Assembly (NCBI GenBank): GCA_025463665.1 | Contig: JAODAY010000241.1 | Span: forward strand, 1 to 5,706 | From: Microbacteriaceae bacterium | GTDB taxonomy: Bacteria; Actinomycetota; Actinomycetes; Actinomycetales; Microbacteriaceae | Length of the DNA: 5,706 nt | Reading direction: 5' to 3' | In this document: in pieces, positions 5,151-5,706 of the stretch | How the letters are laid out: the number at the start of each line of letters is the position of its first letter | Position numbering within the stretch: position 1 is the first letter of the stretch | The notes under the pieces: generated by a model | What the model saw: only the letters and a program-made list of their open reading frames with translations | What the model was told of the DNA's origin: nothing | The model's database searches: none | Translations under genes and position numbers: made by a program

Positions 5151-5605
5151 AAGCTCACCGGCTCCTCGAGGTATGGCGACCACGCGTGGCGCAGTTCTTC
5201 CGCGATGCGCTCCGGCTTACCCGTCGACGCGGTGACCATGACCAGCGTCGTCGACGCCCTGGTGAAGAGCACCCGTGGCGTCACCCCGGTCGGCGAGTAC
5301 AACTCGTAGCAGATGTCGAGGCTGGCTCCCCCGATGTGCCCGATCCACATCTCGATGTCGATCGGAGCGCGCATGTACGGGATCGGTGCGAGGTACTCGA
5401 TCTCCTGCCGGGCGATGAGACTGACCGTCTTCGCTCCCGGGCGGGCGTCGAGCAGTGCAGTGGCAGCGCCCGACGCCCCCTCGTCGGGGCGCCAGAACGC
5501 CTGGATGCGCGCCTCCTCGAGGAGGCGCAGCATCTCGGCGTTGTTGACGTGGGCGTACGCGTCGAAATCCGACCAGCGCAGCGGTATCGGTACGTGGATT
5601 CTCAC
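5135..5605 (-). CDS. Acyl-CoA thioesterase, single hotdog fold (4HBT/YbgC-like)
   Basis: A 156-residue single-hotdog thioesterase, the normal length for this group. The N-terminal signature RWSDFDAYAHVNNAEMLRLLEEAR (residues 10-33) is diagnostic in its parts: WSDFDAYAHVNN places the likely catalytic Asp at 15, followed by the helix with the conserved ExAR (30-33). The later EIEYLAPIPY and the beta-strand-rich half (SLDICYELY, ASTTLVMV) complete the hotdog. It probably hydrolyses a small or medium acyl-CoA in the cytosol; the exact substrate is unknown. The start is GTG at 5605-5603, only 17 bases after the ettA stop on the same strand, so the two are very likely co-transcribed. Its ribosome binding site is weak (GGTG/GGGCG-like bases within the gap). 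It is convergent with tesB. Confidence 0.93.
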   Translation of the reverse strand: MRIHVPIPLRWSDFDAYAHVNNAEMLRLLEEARIQAFWRPDEGASGAATALLDARPGAKTVSLIARQEIEYLAPIPYMRAPIDIEMWIGHIGGASLDICYELYSPTGVTPRVLFTRASTTLVMVTASTGKPERIAEELRHAWSPYLEEPVSFTKRR

Positions 5606-5622
5606 CGGGTCGACGCCCGCAC

Positions 5623-5706
5623 CTAGTCGCGGGTGAGCTTGCGGTAGGTCGAGCGGTTCGGCTTCGCGGCATCCGCACCGAGTCGTTCGATCTTGTTCTG
5701 CTCGTA
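5623..5706 (-). CDS. ettA: C-terminal end of energy-dependent translational throttle protein EttA (partial)
   Basis: Only the last 27 codons and the TAG stop (5625-5623) are in the window; the rest lies beyond the right edge. The residues include NKIERLGADAAKPNRSTY and end YRKLTRD. This RLGxxxxxPxRxxYRxL pattern is the usual C-terminus of the ABC-F protein EttA. EttA is a cytosolic two-ATPase-domain protein that binds the ribosomal E site and gates the first steps of elongation according to ATP/ADP level. The identification rests on this short tail and on its position directly upstream of a hotdog thioesterase, an arrangement I recall from actinobacterial genomes. The two genes are 17 bp apart and probably form an operon. 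Confidence 0.78.
   Translation of the reverse strand, partial: YEQNKIERLGADAAKPNRSTYRKLTRD

Overview
The window is high-GC DNA with strongly G/C-biased third codon positions, GTG as well as ATG starts, short leaders and tight gene packing, as expected for an actinobacterium. The repeated heptamer GGATGCC and the EttA-thioesterase pairing at the right end point towards the Microbacteriaceae. That placement is an inference; there is no rRNA or other direct marker.

Layout from left to right. Bases 1-150 are a non-coding leader holding an 8-bp direct repeat and a weak -10. Bases 151-1809 (+) encode a 552-residue FAD-binding dehydrogenase of the COG3573 type, related to fumarate reductase flavoproteins and 3-ketosteroid dehydrogenases. 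Bases 1810-1921 hold nothing convincing. Bases 1922-2050 (+) are a possible 42-codon gene. Bases 2060-2914 (-) encode an alpha/beta-fold hydrolase with a visible Ser-Asp-His triad. The 168-bp divergent spacer that follows (2915-3082) is unusually dense in symmetric elements: three copies of the nonamer TGTCGAGGG, two of them forming an 11-bp inverted repeat around a GC hairpin, and a separate dyad next to it. On its right, 3083-3445 (+) encode a free-standing UBP-type zinc-finger protein.

Bases 3486-4163 (-) encode a 225-residue protein of unknown function. It is divergent from tesB (4186-5079, +, acyl-CoA thioesterase II) across only 22 bp. The two genes appear to share a symmetric -10 element, and tesB is probably translated from a leaderless mRNA. 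Bases 5135-5605 (-) encode a single-hotdog acyl-CoA thioesterase convergent with tesB. It lies directly downstream of ettA, whose last 27 codons (5623-5706, -) enter from the right edge.

Functional theme: lipid or acyl-CoA metabolism (two thioesterases of different fold families, a hydrolase and a flavoprotein dehydrogenase) next to a translation factor and two poorly understood small proteins. This is ordinary chromosomal sequence: no mobile element, CRISPR array, prophage gene or RNA gene was seen. The points most worth a second look are the repeat-rich control region at 2917-3066, the bidirectional -10/leaderless start of tesB, and the short tandem copies of the gene end found just past the stop codons of two minus-strand genes.
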